Source: Myceligenerans crystallogenes (GTDB lineage Bacteria; Actinomycetota; Actinomycetes; Actinomycetales; Cellulomonadaceae). Taken from it: a stretch of DNA of 64,000 nucleotides. The stretch covers positions 186,001-250,000 of the forward strand of contig NZ_BAAANL010000005.1 of NCBI RefSeq assembly GCF_039529775.1. The letters are read 5' to 3'. A program made the translations under genes and the position numbers. The notes under the pieces were generated by a model. It was given only the letters and a program-made list of their open reading frames with translations, ran no database searches and was not told the origin of the DNA. This document shows, one piece after another, positions 50,191 through 59,604 of this stretch (its first letter is position 1; each line of letters starts with the position of its first letter).

Positions 50191-50670
50191 CAGCAACCTC
50201 TCCCTGTTTCGCCGGCGCCCCGAGGATCCGGCCCGGGCGAGCGCCTCGTCGTGACGGGCCCTGCACCCGGCGCGTCGTCCTTCGTCACGCCAGAGTCGTC
50301 GGCACGGCCTTGTCAGCCATGCTTTCTGGTCCTGCGCCCCTCCGCGAGCGACGCCGGCCGTTTCGCGGCACACGACGCTCACCCGCGCACAGGTGGTCCT
50401 GCCATTCTGACCCCTGTTGGCGTGCGCACACACCATAGAACGGTCAAGAGCGAAGTTCGGAGGGGTGATCTGCGTTACTTCGAGACGACCTCTCACGGGT
50501 ACGCTCCACTCCTGAGACCGAGTCTCGCTTTACTGATACTCGGTCAGCGCCACGCGCAAGCGTGGTGCAATGCAGGTACGACCCGCGCGCCTGTGCGGCG
50601 CGCCGGGCTCCGGTGCACTACCTTTGCCACGAAAGGACGCCTGGTCACCGACGCGGCCCAGGACGAAGAG
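50191..50670. promoter_or_regulatory. 480-bp divergent promoter region between aceE and DUF3052
   Basis: No gene. GAGAC-CGA-GTCTC at 50514-50526 is a perfect palindrome and a candidate operator; CTGA-TACTCGG-TCAG overlaps the region just after it. TAGAAC near 50437 could serve as a -10 for plus-strand transcription. Assignment is tentative. Confidence 0.45.
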
Positions 50671-51099
50671 ATGAAGGGAACGCAGAACCAAGTGAGCGCG
50701 GACACCCAGGGTGCGGACCGGCTCGGCTTCAAGGCCGGCCAGGTGGTGCAGGAGTTCGGCTGGGGCGACGACGTCGACGACGACGTGCGCGCCGAGATCG
50801 AGGAGATCACCGGCAGCGAACTCGAGGACGAGGACTTCGGTGACGTCACCGACGGCGTGATCCTCTGGTGGCGGGACGACGACGGGGACCTCACGGACTC
50901 CCTCGTCGATGTCACCGAGTACCTCGAGGACGGCGGGATCATCTGGATCTTCACCCCCAAGGCCGGCCGTGACGGGCACACGACCCCCGGCGAGATCCAG
51001 GACGCCGCGAACACCGCGGGCATGCAGTCGACCAACACGTTCGCCGTGGCGGACGACTGGTCGGCGACACGGCTCGTCCCGCGGGGCAAGGGCCGCTGA
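50671..51099 (+). CDS. DUF3052 protein
   Basis: 142 aa from ATG 50671 (AGGA about 7 nt upstream; GTG 50692 is an alternative). The family pattern is clear: LGFKAGQVVQEFGWGDDVDD, VRAEIEEITGSELEDEDF, DGVILWWRDDDGDLTDSLVD and GIIWIFTPKAGRDG. A small acidic actinobacterial protein, function unknown, consistently located beside ahpE and aceE. Its stop overlaps the ahpE start (TGATGG). Confidence 0.92.
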   Translation: MKGTQNQVSADTQGADRLGFKAGQVVQEFGWGDDVDDDVRAEIEEITGSELEDEDFGDVTDGVILWWRDDDGDLTDSLVDVTEYLEDGGIIWIFTPKAGRDGHTTPGEIQDAANTAGMQSTNTFAVADDWSATRLVPRGKGR

Positions 51100-51578
51100 T
51101 GGGGGGACCCGGCGACGCCGGCACCGTCGTCGGCCCCGGCGACCCCGCGCCGGACTTCACGCTGCCGGACACGCACGGCACGCCGTTCCACCTCGCCGAC
51201 CTCGCGGGCGGGCCCGTGCTCGTGGTGTTCTTCCCGTTCGCCTTCTCCGGCATCTGCACGGGCGAGCTGTGCGAGCTGCGGGACAACATCGAGGACTTCG
51301 AGACCGCCGGGGTGCGGCTGCTGGCCGTGTCCACGGACCCGGTCTTCACGCTCAAGGCGTGGCAGGAGATCGAGGGCTTCGGTTTCGACCTGCTCAGCGA
51401 CTTCTGGCCGCACGGCGCGGTCTCGAGGGCGTTCGGGGTGTTCGACGACGAGTCGGGCCACGCCCTGCGCGGCTCGTTCCTGATCGACGACGACGGCATC
51501 GTGCGCTGGAGCATCGTCAACCCCCGCGGCCAACGTCGGGACCTCGAGGGGTACCGCCGGGCACTCGCTGAGATCTGA
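51099..51578 (+). CDS. ahpE: AhpE-type peroxiredoxin
   Basis: 159 aa. Thioredoxin-fold peroxidase with peroxidatic C53 in FPFAFSGICTGELCELRD; C58 could be a resolving residue, though AhpE is usually one-cysteine. It reduces hydrogen peroxide, lipid peroxides or peroxynitrite. It overlaps DUF3052 by one base, so the two are coupled. It is followed by tRNA-Val. Confidence 0.95.
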   Translation: MGGPGDAGTVVGPGDPAPDFTLPDTHGTPFHLADLAGGPVLVVFFPFAFSGICTGELCELRDNIEDFETAGVRLLAVSTDPVFTLKAWQEIEGFGFDLLSDFWPHGAVSRAFGVFDDESGHALRGSFLIDDDGIVRWSIVNPRGQRRDLEGYRRALAEI

Positions 51579-51646
51579 GGAGGCCTCGGCAGGGAGTCTG
51601 CCGGGTCCCGGCCCTCGGGCCGGGTATCCTGACTGCGCCGTTTCCA

Positions 51647-51719
51647 GGGCCTGTAGCTCAGCTGGTAGAGCATTGCGTTTACACCGCAACGGTCGGGGGT
51701 TCAAGTCCCTCCGGGCCCA
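51647..51719 (+). tRNA. tRNA-Val, anticodon TAC
   Basis: A complete cloverleaf: acceptor GGGCCTG paired with CGGGCCC, anticodon loop TTTACAC in a TTGCG/CGCAA stem, T-arm with TTCAAGT, discriminator A. The 3' CCA is not encoded (ACCC follows). TATCCT about 17-22 nt upstream could be the -10 box. Confidence 0.96.
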
Positions 51720-51825
51720 CCCGTTTCACCCGAGAAATCACCCTCGCTCAGCCACCGCCGGCCGGCGCCGGAGCATAACCTCGGTGACGCCTGGCTCTTC
51801 CCCCCGACAAGGCTGAGGTTCCCCG

Positions 51826-54800
51826 ATGCGCGTTGCCCACGCCCATGCCCCGCGCCGCTACGCGGCGTCCGTCGCCGCCCTCTCGCTGGTGCTGGCCGGT
51901 CTGGCGCTGTCCGTTCCCGCGTCGCGGGCGGACGCGGCCGTCGCCGCGGATCAGGGGACGACGACGTCCGCCCTGCCGCCGACCGTGAGCTCCGACCCGC
52001 TGCCCACCGTCCAGATCAACGGGGTCGTCTGGTCCCAGGTGATCGTGGGCGACACCGTCTACGTGGGCGGCAGGTTCACCTCCGCCCGCCCCGCGGGCGC
52101 ACCGGCGGGCACGGCGGAGGTGCCGCGAGCCAACCTCCTGCGCTACGACCTCGCCACCGGCGAGCTGGACGCCGCCTGGGATCCGGCGACGAACGGCGAG
52201 GTGAAGGAGCTCGCCGTCTCCCCGGACGGCCGCACGGTGTACGCGGTCGGCCCGTTCACCGAGATCGACGGCGTCACGCGGTACCGCGCCGCGGCGTTCG
52301 ACGTCGCCACGGGCGACCTGACCGGGTTCCGCCCGTCGGTCAACGGCCCCGTCTACTCCGTCGCGACCTCGGGCGCCGACGTGTTCCTCGGCGGCGCCTT
52401 CTCCACGGTCAACGGCGCGACGCGGGCCCGCGTGGCCGCCGTCGACGCCGCGACCGGCGCGACGACGCGGGCCTTCGAGGCCGCGGTCGGCGACCGTTCC
52501 GTCCAGGCGATCACCGCGGCGCCCGACGGCGGGTCGGTGATGATCGGGGGGAACTTCACCTCGGTGGACGGCTCCTCCACCCCGGGCTACGGCCTGGCCC
52601 GCCTCGACGCCGCGACCGGCGACCTGCTCCCGCTCCCGGTCAACGCCCGGGTCCGCAACGCGGGCGCTTCCTCGGCGATCCTCGACCTGGTCACCGACGG
52701 CGCGAACGTCTACGGCACCGGCTACCACTACGGCGGGGGCGGCACCGTCGAGGGCTCGTTCGCCGTGTCCTGGGCGACGGGGGAGCTGGTGTGGCTGGAG
52801 GACTGCCACGGCGACACCTATTCCATCGTGCCGTTCCAGGGCGTGGCCTATCAGGCGAGCCACAAGCACTACTGCGGCAACAGCGGCGGGTTCCCCGAGA
52901 CCAGCCCGCGATCGTTCAAGCGGGGCACGGCCGTCACCCTCACCGTGGAGGGCACCAACACCGCCGACATCTTCGGCTACCCGGACCACCCCGGCACGCC
53001 CCGCCCCGAGTTCCTCAACTGGTACCCGGACTTCAGCGTCGGCACGTTCACCGGCCAGGACCAGGGCCCGTGGCACGTGACCGCGGGCGGCGACCACGTC
53101 GTGTTCGGCGGCGAGTTCCTCACCGTGAACGGCACGCCGCAGCAGGGCCTGGTGCGGTTCGCGGTGCGCGACCTCGCGCCGAACGAGGACGGCCCGCGTC
53201 TCGGCGGGTCCACGTTCCCGCTGACCGCGACGTCACCCGGGGCCAGCGTCGTCCGCCTGGCCTGGCCCGGCAACCACGACCGTGACGACAAGACCCTGAC
53301 CTACACCGTCTACCGCGACACGTCCGGCGCATCGCCGGTCGCCGTCCTGGAGCACACCGCCAGCTTCTGGCAGGTCAAGCCGTTCGCGCTCCTCGACACG
53401 AGCGTGGCGCCCGGGGCGACGCACCGCTACGCCGTCGTCGCGCGTGACCCGTGGGGCAACCAGGCGTGGTCGCCGTGGACGGAGGTCACGGTGTCCGACG
53501 GCGCGCCGCTGCGCGAGTACGCGCGCGGCGTCCTGACCGACGGCGCCGTGAACTACTGGCGGATGGGCGGCACCGCCGCGCCAGTCGCGAACCTCGCGGG
53601 CGGGCCCGTGCTGAACGCCGGCCCCGCGCTGGCGTTCGGCAGGCCCGGCGCGCTCACCGCCGATCCGGACACGGCGGCGGCGGCAGCGGGCACGAGCACC
53701 TCGCGGGCGTGGTCCGCCGGCACGAGCAAGGCCGCGCCGCAGACGTTCAGCGTCGAGACCTGGTTCCGGGGCACCACCCCCGGCGGCAAGCTGATCGGCT
53801 ACGGGAACCGCGGCGACGCGACGTCGTCCGGCGTCTACGACCGGCACCTGTACCTGGACGGCACCGGCAGGCTCGTGTTCGGCGTCCACTCCGCCACGGC
53901 CCGGACCGTCGTCTCCCCCGCGGCGGTGACGAACGGCGCCTGGCACCACGCGGTCGGCACACTCGGCGCCGACGGCCTGCGGCTCTACCTCGACGGGCAG
54001 CTCGTCGCCTCCGAGCCCTCGATCACGAGCGCCAGGGCGTACAACGGCTGGTGGCGCGTCGGCGGGGACGGCCTGACCGGGTGGTCGCCGTCGTCGCCGG
54101 CGACGAACTTCAAGGGCGACCTCGACGAGATCGCCGTCTACCCGCAGGCCCTCACCGCCGACCAGGTGGCACTGCACCACCTGGTCGGGACCACGGGATC
54201 CGGGCCGGTCGATCCGGCGCTCGGGCGTGACACCTTCAACAGGATCGTGGTGGACGGCTGGGGCGAGGCGACGACGGGCGGGGCGTGGACCCTCGGCGGC
54301 ACGCTGTCGCGGTTCGACGTCGCCGGCGGGGCCGGCACGTTCGCGATGACCGGCGGCCGGACGATGAGCGCGGCGCTCGACGACGTGTCCGCCGCCGACG
54401 TCGACGTCACCGTGCGGGCGTGGGCCGACGCGACGCCGTCGGACACCTCGTTCCTGACGGTGCTGGCACGGCGGGCCGGGACGGAGGACCTCGGCGGGCG
54501 GGTGAAGATCTACGCCGACGGGCACGCCGACCTGCACGTCGCGCGCAACGGCACGCCCGTGGTCGGCGGCGTGGTCCCGGGGCTGACGTTCCGGCCCGGC
54601 GAACCGCTGCTGCTGCGCGTGCGGGCGACGGGGACGTCGCCGACGACGGTGCGGGCGAAGGTCTGGGCCGCGGGAACCGCCGAGCCCGCGGACTGGCAGG
54701 TGGTCCACACGGACACGACCGCCTCGCTCCAGGTGCCCGGCTCCGTGGGCGTGCGCCTGTACACGGGAGGGACGACCGCGACGACGTGGTCGTTCGACGA

Positions 54801-54831
54801 CTTCCTCGCGGTGGACCCGGCGAACCCCTGA
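51826..54831 (+). CDS. Large secreted beta-propeller/LamG protein
   Basis: 1001 aa. Signal peptide about 1-38 (SVAALSLVLAGLALSVPASR). Residues ~55-480 contain propeller-type repeats such as VYVGGRFTSA, AVGPFTEIDG, FLGGAFSTVNG and MIGGNFTSVDG with LARLDAATGDL, as in delta-60/DUF5122 repeats. Residues ~490-570 are Fn3-like. About 575-785 is a LamG/concanavalin-like domain (YWRMGG, WFRGTTPGGKLIGYGN, WHHAVGTLGADGLRLYLDGQ, GDLDEIAVYPQAL). The last ~200 residues look like a second concanavalin-type sandwich. No catalytic site recognised; probably a surface or extracellular glycan-binding protein. A terminator follows. Confidence 0.9.
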   Translation: MRVAHAHAPRRYAASVAALSLVLAGLALSVPASRADAAVAADQGTTTSALPPTVSSDPLPTVQINGVVWSQVIVGDTVYVGGRFTSARPAGAPAGTAEVPRANLLRYDLATGELDAAWDPATNGEVKELAVSPDGRTVYAVGPFTEIDGVTRYRAAAFDVATGDLTGFRPSVNGPVYSVATSGADVFLGGAFSTVNGATRARVAAVDAATGATTRAFEAAVGDRSVQAITAAPDGGSVMIGGNFTSVDGSSTPGYGLARLDAATGDLLPLPVNARVRNAGASSAILDLVTDGANVYGTGYHYGGGGTVEGSFAVSWATGELVWLEDCHGDTYSIVPFQGVAYQASHKHYCGNSGGFPETSPRSFKRGTAVTLTVEGTNTADIFGYPDHPGTPRPEFLNWYPDFSVGTFTGQDQGPWHVTAGGDHVVFGGEFLTVNGTPQQGLVRFAVRDLAPNEDGPRLGGSTFPLTATSPGASVVRLAWPGNHDRDDKTLTYTVYRDTSGASPVAVLEHTASFWQVKPFALLDTSVAPGATHRYAVVARDPWGNQAWSPWTEVTVSDGAPLREYARGVLTDGAVNYWRMGGTAAPVANLAGGPVLNAGPALAFGRPGALTADPDTAAAAAGTSTSRAWSAGTSKAAPQTFSVETWFRGTTPGGKLIGYGNRGDATSSGVYDRHLYLDGTGRLVFGVHSATARTVVSPAAVTNGAWHHAVGTLGADGLRLYLDGQLVASEPSITSARAYNGWWRVGGDGLTGWSPSSPATNFKGDLDEIAVYPQALTADQVALHHLVGTTGSGPVDPALGRDTFNRIVVDGWGEATTGGAWTLGGTLSRFDVAGGAGTFAMTGGRTMSAALDDVSAADVDVTVRAWADATPSDTSFLTVLARRAGTEDLGGRVKIYADGHADLHVARNGTPVVGGVVPGLTFRPGEPLLLRVRATGTSPTTVRAKVWAAGTAEPADWQVVHTDTTASLQVPGSVGVRLYTGGTTATTWSFDDFLAVDPANP

Positions 54832-54836
54832 GACCC

Positions 54837-54875
54837 GCGGTCCCGCCCGGCCTCGCCGGCCTCGGGCGGGACCGC
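54837..54875 (+). terminator. Terminator after the LamG gene
   Basis: GCGGTCCCGCCCG (54837-54849) and CGGGCGGGACCGC (54863-54875) pair perfectly. Confidence 0.85.
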
Positions 54876-54920
54876 ACCGGTACGCAAGCGCTCCCACGGC
54901 CGCCCGGGGGCGGCGACCCG

Positions 54921-55619
54921 TCAGGTGCCTGCCCTGGGCTGGTCGGCCGCGGCGATCTCTTGCTCCAGTTCACGCCGGAGCTTTACCACGGCGGAGCCGT
55001 CCGGGTGCAGGTCCATCGCCCCCAGGTGCTGCCTCGCCTCGAACGGGCGGCCCGCCTCCAGTGCGGCCCGCACCAGGTGCCGGCCCACCTCCGGCGTGTG
55101 CTCCCGCACCCGCCAGTGACCCACGCCCAGGCCCAGCGCCTCGACCGGCATCCCGGCGTCGCGCAGGATCGCGAGCCCGTCGGCCAGCGCGTGCCCCTCC
55201 GGGTCGCGCTCGGCCGCCGTCGTGAAGCGGCGGACCGCGCCCTCGGGATCCTCGGCCAGCGACAGCCGCCCGAGCTCGATGAGCGGGTACCAGCCGCGCG
55301 GGTTCCCGGCGATCTCCTCGGCGAGCGCCCAGACCGCGAGGTCCGCGGCCTGCTCGCGCAGCTGGGCGGCGGTGGGCTCGTCCTCGGTGTCCCGCAGGGG
55401 ATCCTCCGCGTGATGCCCCTCGGCCGCGCGACGGCGCACGATCTCCGCCAGCGCGCCGAAGGCCTCGGCGTTGTTCGGGTCGTCGGCGAGCTGTGCCCGC
55501 AGTGCGTCCTCGTGGATGTCGTCTCCTCGACGTGGGGCCGACGACTCCCGCCGGATGCCGACCGTGGATGCAGAGGTGGGCCGGCGGAGCAGCCGTCGGA
55601 GCCGTTGCATCAAGACCAT
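54921..55619 (-). CDS. TPR-like protein
   Basis: 232 aa from ATG 55619; TAGTGT (minus strand, 55632-55627) ends 7 nt before the start with no Shine-Dalgarno, a leaderless pattern. The N-terminal 20 residues are basic (MQRLRRLLRRP). The rest is helical with tetratricopeptide-like units: LADDPNNAEAFGALAEIV, NPRGWYPLIELGRLSL with DPEGAVRRFTTAAERDPEG, and VGRHLVRAALEAGRPFEARQ. Probably an adaptor; partner unknown. Divergent from the FasR-like gene. Confidence 0.82.
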   Translation of the reverse strand: MVLMQRLRRLLRRPTSASTVGIRRESSAPRRGDDIHEDALRAQLADDPNNAEAFGALAEIVRRRAAEGHHAEDPLRDTEDEPTAAQLREQAADLAVWALAEEIAGNPRGWYPLIELGRLSLAEDPEGAVRRFTTAAERDPEGHALADGLAILRDAGMPVEALGLGVGHWRVREHTPEVGRHLVRAALEAGRPFEARQHLGAMDLHPDGSAVVKLRRELEQEIAAADQPRAGT

Positions 55620-55765
55620 ATGTTCGACACTACAGCGAACCGTTGGCCGGAGCGCCATAAACTTTTTCCCGGTCCATGGGGTTTCCTCCACTCACCAGGC
55701 GCCGGCCGGCCGCGGCGGGCACCGGCCGCGGGTTCCGACGGTGTCCCGAACGAATCGCCCGTTTG

Positions 55766-55794
55766 TGGACTCCGTACAACCGGACCCGTATTCT
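55766..55794 (+). promoter_or_regulatory. Promoter of the FasR-like gene
   Basis: TGGACT (55766-55771), 17-nt spacer, TATTCT (55789-55794), then 7 nt to GTG 55802, which would place the transcript start at or next to the start codon. Confidence 0.65.
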
Positions 55795-55801
55795 CGCCCT
55801 C

Positions 55802-57058
55802 GTGCCCGCATCACCCGAGACCGACCCCGCAAACCCCGCAGACCCCGCTGACGCCCCCGGCGCCCCGGCGGGCGGCGGCAGCACCGCCGCCCGGGAGGCG
55901 AACGGGAAGAACCTGCAGCGGGTCCGCGACGCGAGCGGCAGGCTCACGTCGGCGACGTTGCGCCGCCTGGACGAGCAGCTGTCCTGGTACCGCAATCTCG
56001 CGGCCGAGGACCGGTCCTACGTGGGCCTCGTCGCCCAGGCCGGCGTCAACGCGTTCATCTCGTGGTTCGCCGACCCGGTGAGCCCGCCGCACGGCGTCGC
56101 CGAGATGTTCTCGGCCGCTCCCCCGGAGCTCACCCGCACGATCTCCCTGCAGCAGACGCTGCAGCTGGTGCGCTGCGGGGTGGACGTGGTGGAGGAGATG
56201 TCGGACCAGATCGCGGCCCCGGACGGCAAGCGGGAGCTGCGGGAGGCGGTGCTGCGCTACTCCCGCGAGGTCGCGTTCTCCGCCGCGGAGATCTACGCAC
56301 GCGCCGCGGAGGTCCGCGGCGCGTGGGACGCCCGCCTGGAGGCGCTGGTCGTGGACGCGCTCGTGCGCGGGGACGGGAACGACGCGCTGCGCAGCCGCAT
56401 GTCGGCGCTGGGCTGGAGCGGCAAGGGCGGCACGCTCGTCGTCGTGGGAACCACCAACAGCGGGCTGGACGAGGTGCGCGCCGCGGAGCTGCGGCGGGCC
56501 GCGCGGCGCGCGGCCGGGGACGCCCTCGTCGGGATCCACGGCGACCGGCTGGTGCTCGTGCTCGGCGGGGAGGGCGACCTGGCCGCGGTGGCCACGGGCC
56601 TGCTCAGCCGCTTCGGGCCGGGTCCGGTGGTGATCGGCTCGGCGTCGTCGGGCCTGGACGACGCCGCCCGGTCGGCACGCTCGGCGCTGGCCGGCATGGC
56701 CGCCGCCCCCGCCTGGCCGCAGGCGCCGCGCCCCGTCCTGGCCGACGACCTGCTCCCCGAGCGGGTCCTGACGGGCGACGCCTCGGCGCGCCGCACCCTG
56801 GTGACGCAGGCCTACCAGCCGCTCGCCCAGGCGGGCGGCTCGGTGCTGGAGACGCTGTCCGCGTACCTGGGCACCGGGCGTTCCCTGGAGGCGGCCGCCC
56901 GCCGTTTGTACGTGCACCCCAACACGGTGCGGTACCGCCTGCGCAAGGTGTCGGAGATCACGGGCTGGGACCCGCTCGACGCCCGCGAGTCGTTCGTGCT
57001 GCAGGTGGCGCTCGCGCTGGGGCAGCTGGGCGAGTCCGGTGAGGAACGATCCTTGTAG
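55802..57058 (+). CDS. PucR/CdaR-type regulator, FasR-like
   Basis: 418 aa from leaderless GTG 55802. A disordered N-terminus is followed by a helical region (LDEQLSWYRNLAAEDRSYVG), a GGDEF-like middle domain, and a C-terminal PucR helix-turn-helix (LEAAARRLYVHPNTVRYRLR, KVSEITG). The position between aceE and fabD matches FasR of Streptomyces and Rv2242 of M. tuberculosis, which control the downstream fab operon. It lies 78 bp upstream of fabD in the same direction, so it may also be co-transcribed. Confidence 0.88.
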   Translation: MPASPETDPANPADPADAPGAPAGGGSTAAREANGKNLQRVRDASGRLTSATLRRLDEQLSWYRNLAAEDRSYVGLVAQAGVNAFISWFADPVSPPHGVAEMFSAAPPELTRTISLQQTLQLVRCGVDVVEEMSDQIAAPDGKRELREAVLRYSREVAFSAAEIYARAAEVRGAWDARLEALVVDALVRGDGNDALRSRMSALGWSGKGGTLVVVGTTNSGLDEVRAAELRRAARRAAGDALVGIHGDRLVLVLGGEGDLAAVATGLLSRFGPGPVVIGSASSGLDDAARSARSALAGMAAAPAWPQAPRPVLADDLLPERVLTGDASARRTLVTQAYQPLAQAGGSVLETLSAYLGTGRSLEAAARRLYVHPNTVRYRLRKVSEITGWDPLDARESFVLQVALALGQLGESGEERSL

Positions 57059-57136
57059 GGATCCCACAACCGCCCCCGAGAAGCTTGGTACGGGTCGCGA
57101 CGCCCCGGTTTGGGCCGGGCTTGGCAGAGTGGACTG

Positions 57137-58138
57137 GTGCTCGCCGTCGTCTGCCCTGGACAGGGCTCCCAGACCCCCGGAATGCTCGGCCCCTGGCTGG
57201 AGCTTCCCGGGGTGCCCGAACTCGTCGCCGCCGCCTCCGAGGCCGCGGACACGGATCTCGCCGCTCACGGCACGACGTCGGACGCGGACACGATCCGTGA
57301 CACCGCCGTCGCCCAGCCGCTGATCGTGGCGTCGTCGCTGCTGGCCCTGCGCGTGATCCTGGACGGCCGGGACACGGCCGGGGTCGTGGACGTGACCGCG
57401 GGTCACTCCGTCGGCGAGGTCGCCGCGGCCGCCGTGGCCGGCGTGGTGTCCGACGACGGCGCCGCCGGGCTCGTGGCCGCACGGGCCCGCGCGATGGCGA
57501 AGGCCGCCGCGGCCCGGCCGTCCGGGATGAGCGCGGTCGTGGGCGGGCAGCCCGAGGAGGTGCTCGCCGCGATCGAGGCCGCCGGGCTGTGGCCCGCGAA
57601 CGTGAACAGCGCCGCCCAGGTGGTCGCCGCGGGCGCCCTGGAGAACCTCGCGAAGCTGGCCGACAACCCGCCGCCCGGCGCCCGGGTGATCCCGCTCCAG
57701 GTGGCCGGCGCGTTCCACACGCCGTTCATGGACGCGGCCCGCGAGGAGTTCACGCCCGTGGCCACCGGGTTCGCCGGCAAGGACCCGGTCCTCCCGTTCC
57801 TCGCCGACCTCGACGGGGCCGCCTACACCGGCGGCGCCCACGGCCACGGGACGGCGTCGGACGTGCTGGCCAACCTGGCCGGACAGGTCACCGCCCCGGT
57901 CCGCTGGGACCTGGTCAGCGACTCGCTCGCGGCCCGCGGCGTGACCGCGCTCCTCGAGCTCGCGCCCGGCGGCGTGCTCACCGGACTCGCCAAGCGGGCC
58001 CTCAAGGGCGTAGAAACGGTGGCGGTGAAGTCGCCCGGGGACATCGACGCGGCCCGCGACCTCATCTCCCGCCACAGCGCCGCCGGCGGCGCTGCTGGTA
58101 CCGAGTCCGCCGGCACGACACCCGGAGCACCACAGTGA
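57137..58138 (+). CDS. fabD: Malonyl-CoA:ACP transacylase
   Basis: 333 aa from GTG 57137. CPGQGSQTPGM opens the fold, nucleophile S91 is in TAGHSVGEVAAA, and H194 in VAGAFHTPFMD completes the catalytic pair. It loads malonyl onto AcpP for fatty acid elongation. CAGAGT (57125-57130), six nt upstream, fits a minimal nAnnnT -10 box; no Shine-Dalgarno is seen. The stop overlaps the fabH start by 4 nt (GTGA). Confidence 0.95.
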   Translation: MLAVVCPGQGSQTPGMLGPWLELPGVPELVAAASEAADTDLAAHGTTSDADTIRDTAVAQPLIVASSLLALRVILDGRDTAGVVDVTAGHSVGEVAAAAVAGVVSDDGAAGLVAARARAMAKAAAARPSGMSAVVGGQPEEVLAAIEAAGLWPANVNSAAQVVAAGALENLAKLADNPPPGARVIPLQVAGAFHTPFMDAAREEFTPVATGFAGKDPVLPFLADLDGAAYTGGAHGHGTASDVLANLAGQVTAPVRWDLVSDSLAARGVTALLELAPGGVLTGLAKRALKGVETVAVKSPGDIDAARDLISRHSAAGGAAGTESAGTTPGAPQ

Positions 58139-59136
58139 CCCTCCTGCAGCAGTCCCAGCCCACGCAGTTCTCGCGCATCCTCGCCATCGGCGCGGAGCGG
58201 GGCGAGCACGTCGTCACCAACGACGACATCGCGGGGCCCATCGACTCGTCCGACGAATGGATCCGCCAGCGCACCGGCATCGTGACCCGCCGCCGCGCGG
58301 GCGCGGACCGCGACGTGCTCGACCTGTCCGAGGCCGCGGCCCGCAAGGCGCTCGACGCCGCGGGCCTGACCGGCGCGGACATCGACGCGATCATCGTCTC
58401 GACGATCACGCACATGCACATGACGCCGTCGGCCGCCTCGATCCTCGCCGACCGGCTCGGCGCGACGCCGGCCGCCGCGTTCGACGTGTCGGCCGCGTGC
58501 GCCGGGTACGCCTACGGGATCGGCCAGGCCGACGGGCTCGTGCGGTCCGGGCTGGCCCGGAACGTGCTCGTGATCGGCGCGGAGAAGCTGTCGGAGATCA
58601 TCGACCCGACGGACCGGTCCATCTCGTTCCTGCTGGGCGACGGCGCGGGCGCCGCGATCGTCGGGCCCTCGGACACGCCGGGCATCGGCCCGACCGTGTG
58701 GGGCTCCGACGGCTCGAAGCACACCGCGATCCGCCAGACCCACTCGTGGCAGGAATGGCGCGAGGACCCGTCGCTCGGCTGGCCCACACTGCGCCAGGAC
58801 GGCCCCACGGTGTTCAAGTGGGCGTCGTTCCAGATGGCGCCCGTCGCCGCCAAGGCGATGGCCGAGGCCGGGGTCTCCCCCGAGGAGATCCAGGTGTTCG
58901 TGCCGCACCAGGCGAACATGCGGATCATCGACCAGATGATCAAGCAGCTCAAGCTTCCGGAGTCGGTGGTGGTCGCCCGGGACATCGCCGAGACGGGCAA
59001 CACGTCCGCCGCCTCCATCCCCCTCGCGGCCGCCCAGCTGCTCGAATCCGGCCAGGCGAAGTCCGGTGACGTCGCCCTGCAGATCGGGTTCGGGGCCGGA
59101 CTCGTGTACGCCGCGCAGGTCGTCATCCTGCCGTAA
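58135..59136 (+). CDS. fabH: Beta-ketoacyl-ACP synthase III
   Basis: 333 aa overlapping fabD. Catalytic triad C122 (FDVSAACAGYAYG), H258 (VPHQANMRI) and N289 (ETGNTSAAS). FabH starts each chain by condensing an acyl-CoA with malonyl-ACP; in actinobacteria it often prefers branched starters from valine, leucine and isoleucine. Gene order fabD-fabH-acpP-fabF is the Streptomyces arrangement. Confidence 0.97.
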   Translation: MTLLQQSQPTQFSRILAIGAERGEHVVTNDDIAGPIDSSDEWIRQRTGIVTRRRAGADRDVLDLSEAAARKALDAAGLTGADIDAIIVSTITHMHMTPSAASILADRLGATPAAAFDVSAACAGYAYGIGQADGLVRSGLARNVLVIGAEKLSEIIDPTDRSISFLLGDGAGAAIVGPSDTPGIGPTVWGSDGSKHTAIRQTHSWQEWREDPSLGWPTLRQDGPTVFKWASFQMAPVAAKAMAEAGVSPEEIQVFVPHQANMRIIDQMIKQLKLPESVVVARDIAETGNTSAASIPLAAAQLLESGQAKSGDVALQIGFGAGLVYAAQVVILP

Positions 59137-59231
59137 CCTTCGCTTCGTACTCCTCAGCCCCGGGCTCCCGGGGAACGAGTGGTCACCACCCCCCGGGAGC
59201 ACAACTCCCACCGACAAGAAAAGGAAGTCCC

Positions 59232-59480
59232 ATGGCCAACACTGAGCAGGAGATCCTCGAGGGTCTCGCCGAGATCGTCGCCGAGGAGACCGGTCTCGAC
59301 AAGACCGCCGTCGCGCTGGAGAAGTCCTTCACCGACGACCTCGACATCGACTCGCTCTCGATGATGACCATCGTCACGCACGCCGAGGACAAGTTCGACG
59401 TCCGCATCCCGGACGAAGAGGTCAAGAACCTCGCGACCGTCGGCGACGCCGTGAGCTACATCAAGGGCGCCCAGGGCTGA
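59232..59480 (+). CDS. acpP: Acyl carrier protein
   Basis: 82 aa with a ribosome-binding site (AAAAGGAAG) upstream. The phosphopantetheine attachment serine is S41 in DDLDIDSLSMM, in a four-helix acidic protein. It carries growing acyl chains between FabD, FabH and FabF. The usual DSL motif is kept. Confidence 0.97.
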   Translation: MANTEQEILEGLAEIVAEETGLDKTAVALEKSFTDDLDIDSLSMMTIVTHAEDKFDVRIPDEEVKNLATVGDAVSYIKGAQG

Positions 59481-59604
59481 GGCCCTTCACCGGTACCTGG
59501 CCGACGGCGGTCCGGGGTCCCTTCCGCACGGAAGCCGCCCCGGTCCGCCGTCGGACACCTTTACGCGACAGCACCACCGCACCACCGACCAGGAGAGAGA
59601 CCTC

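Noticed and set aside
51647..51825. Genomic island inserted at tRNA-Val
   Set aside because: No integrase, no direct repeat of the tRNA 3' end and no shift in base composition in the following LamG gene.
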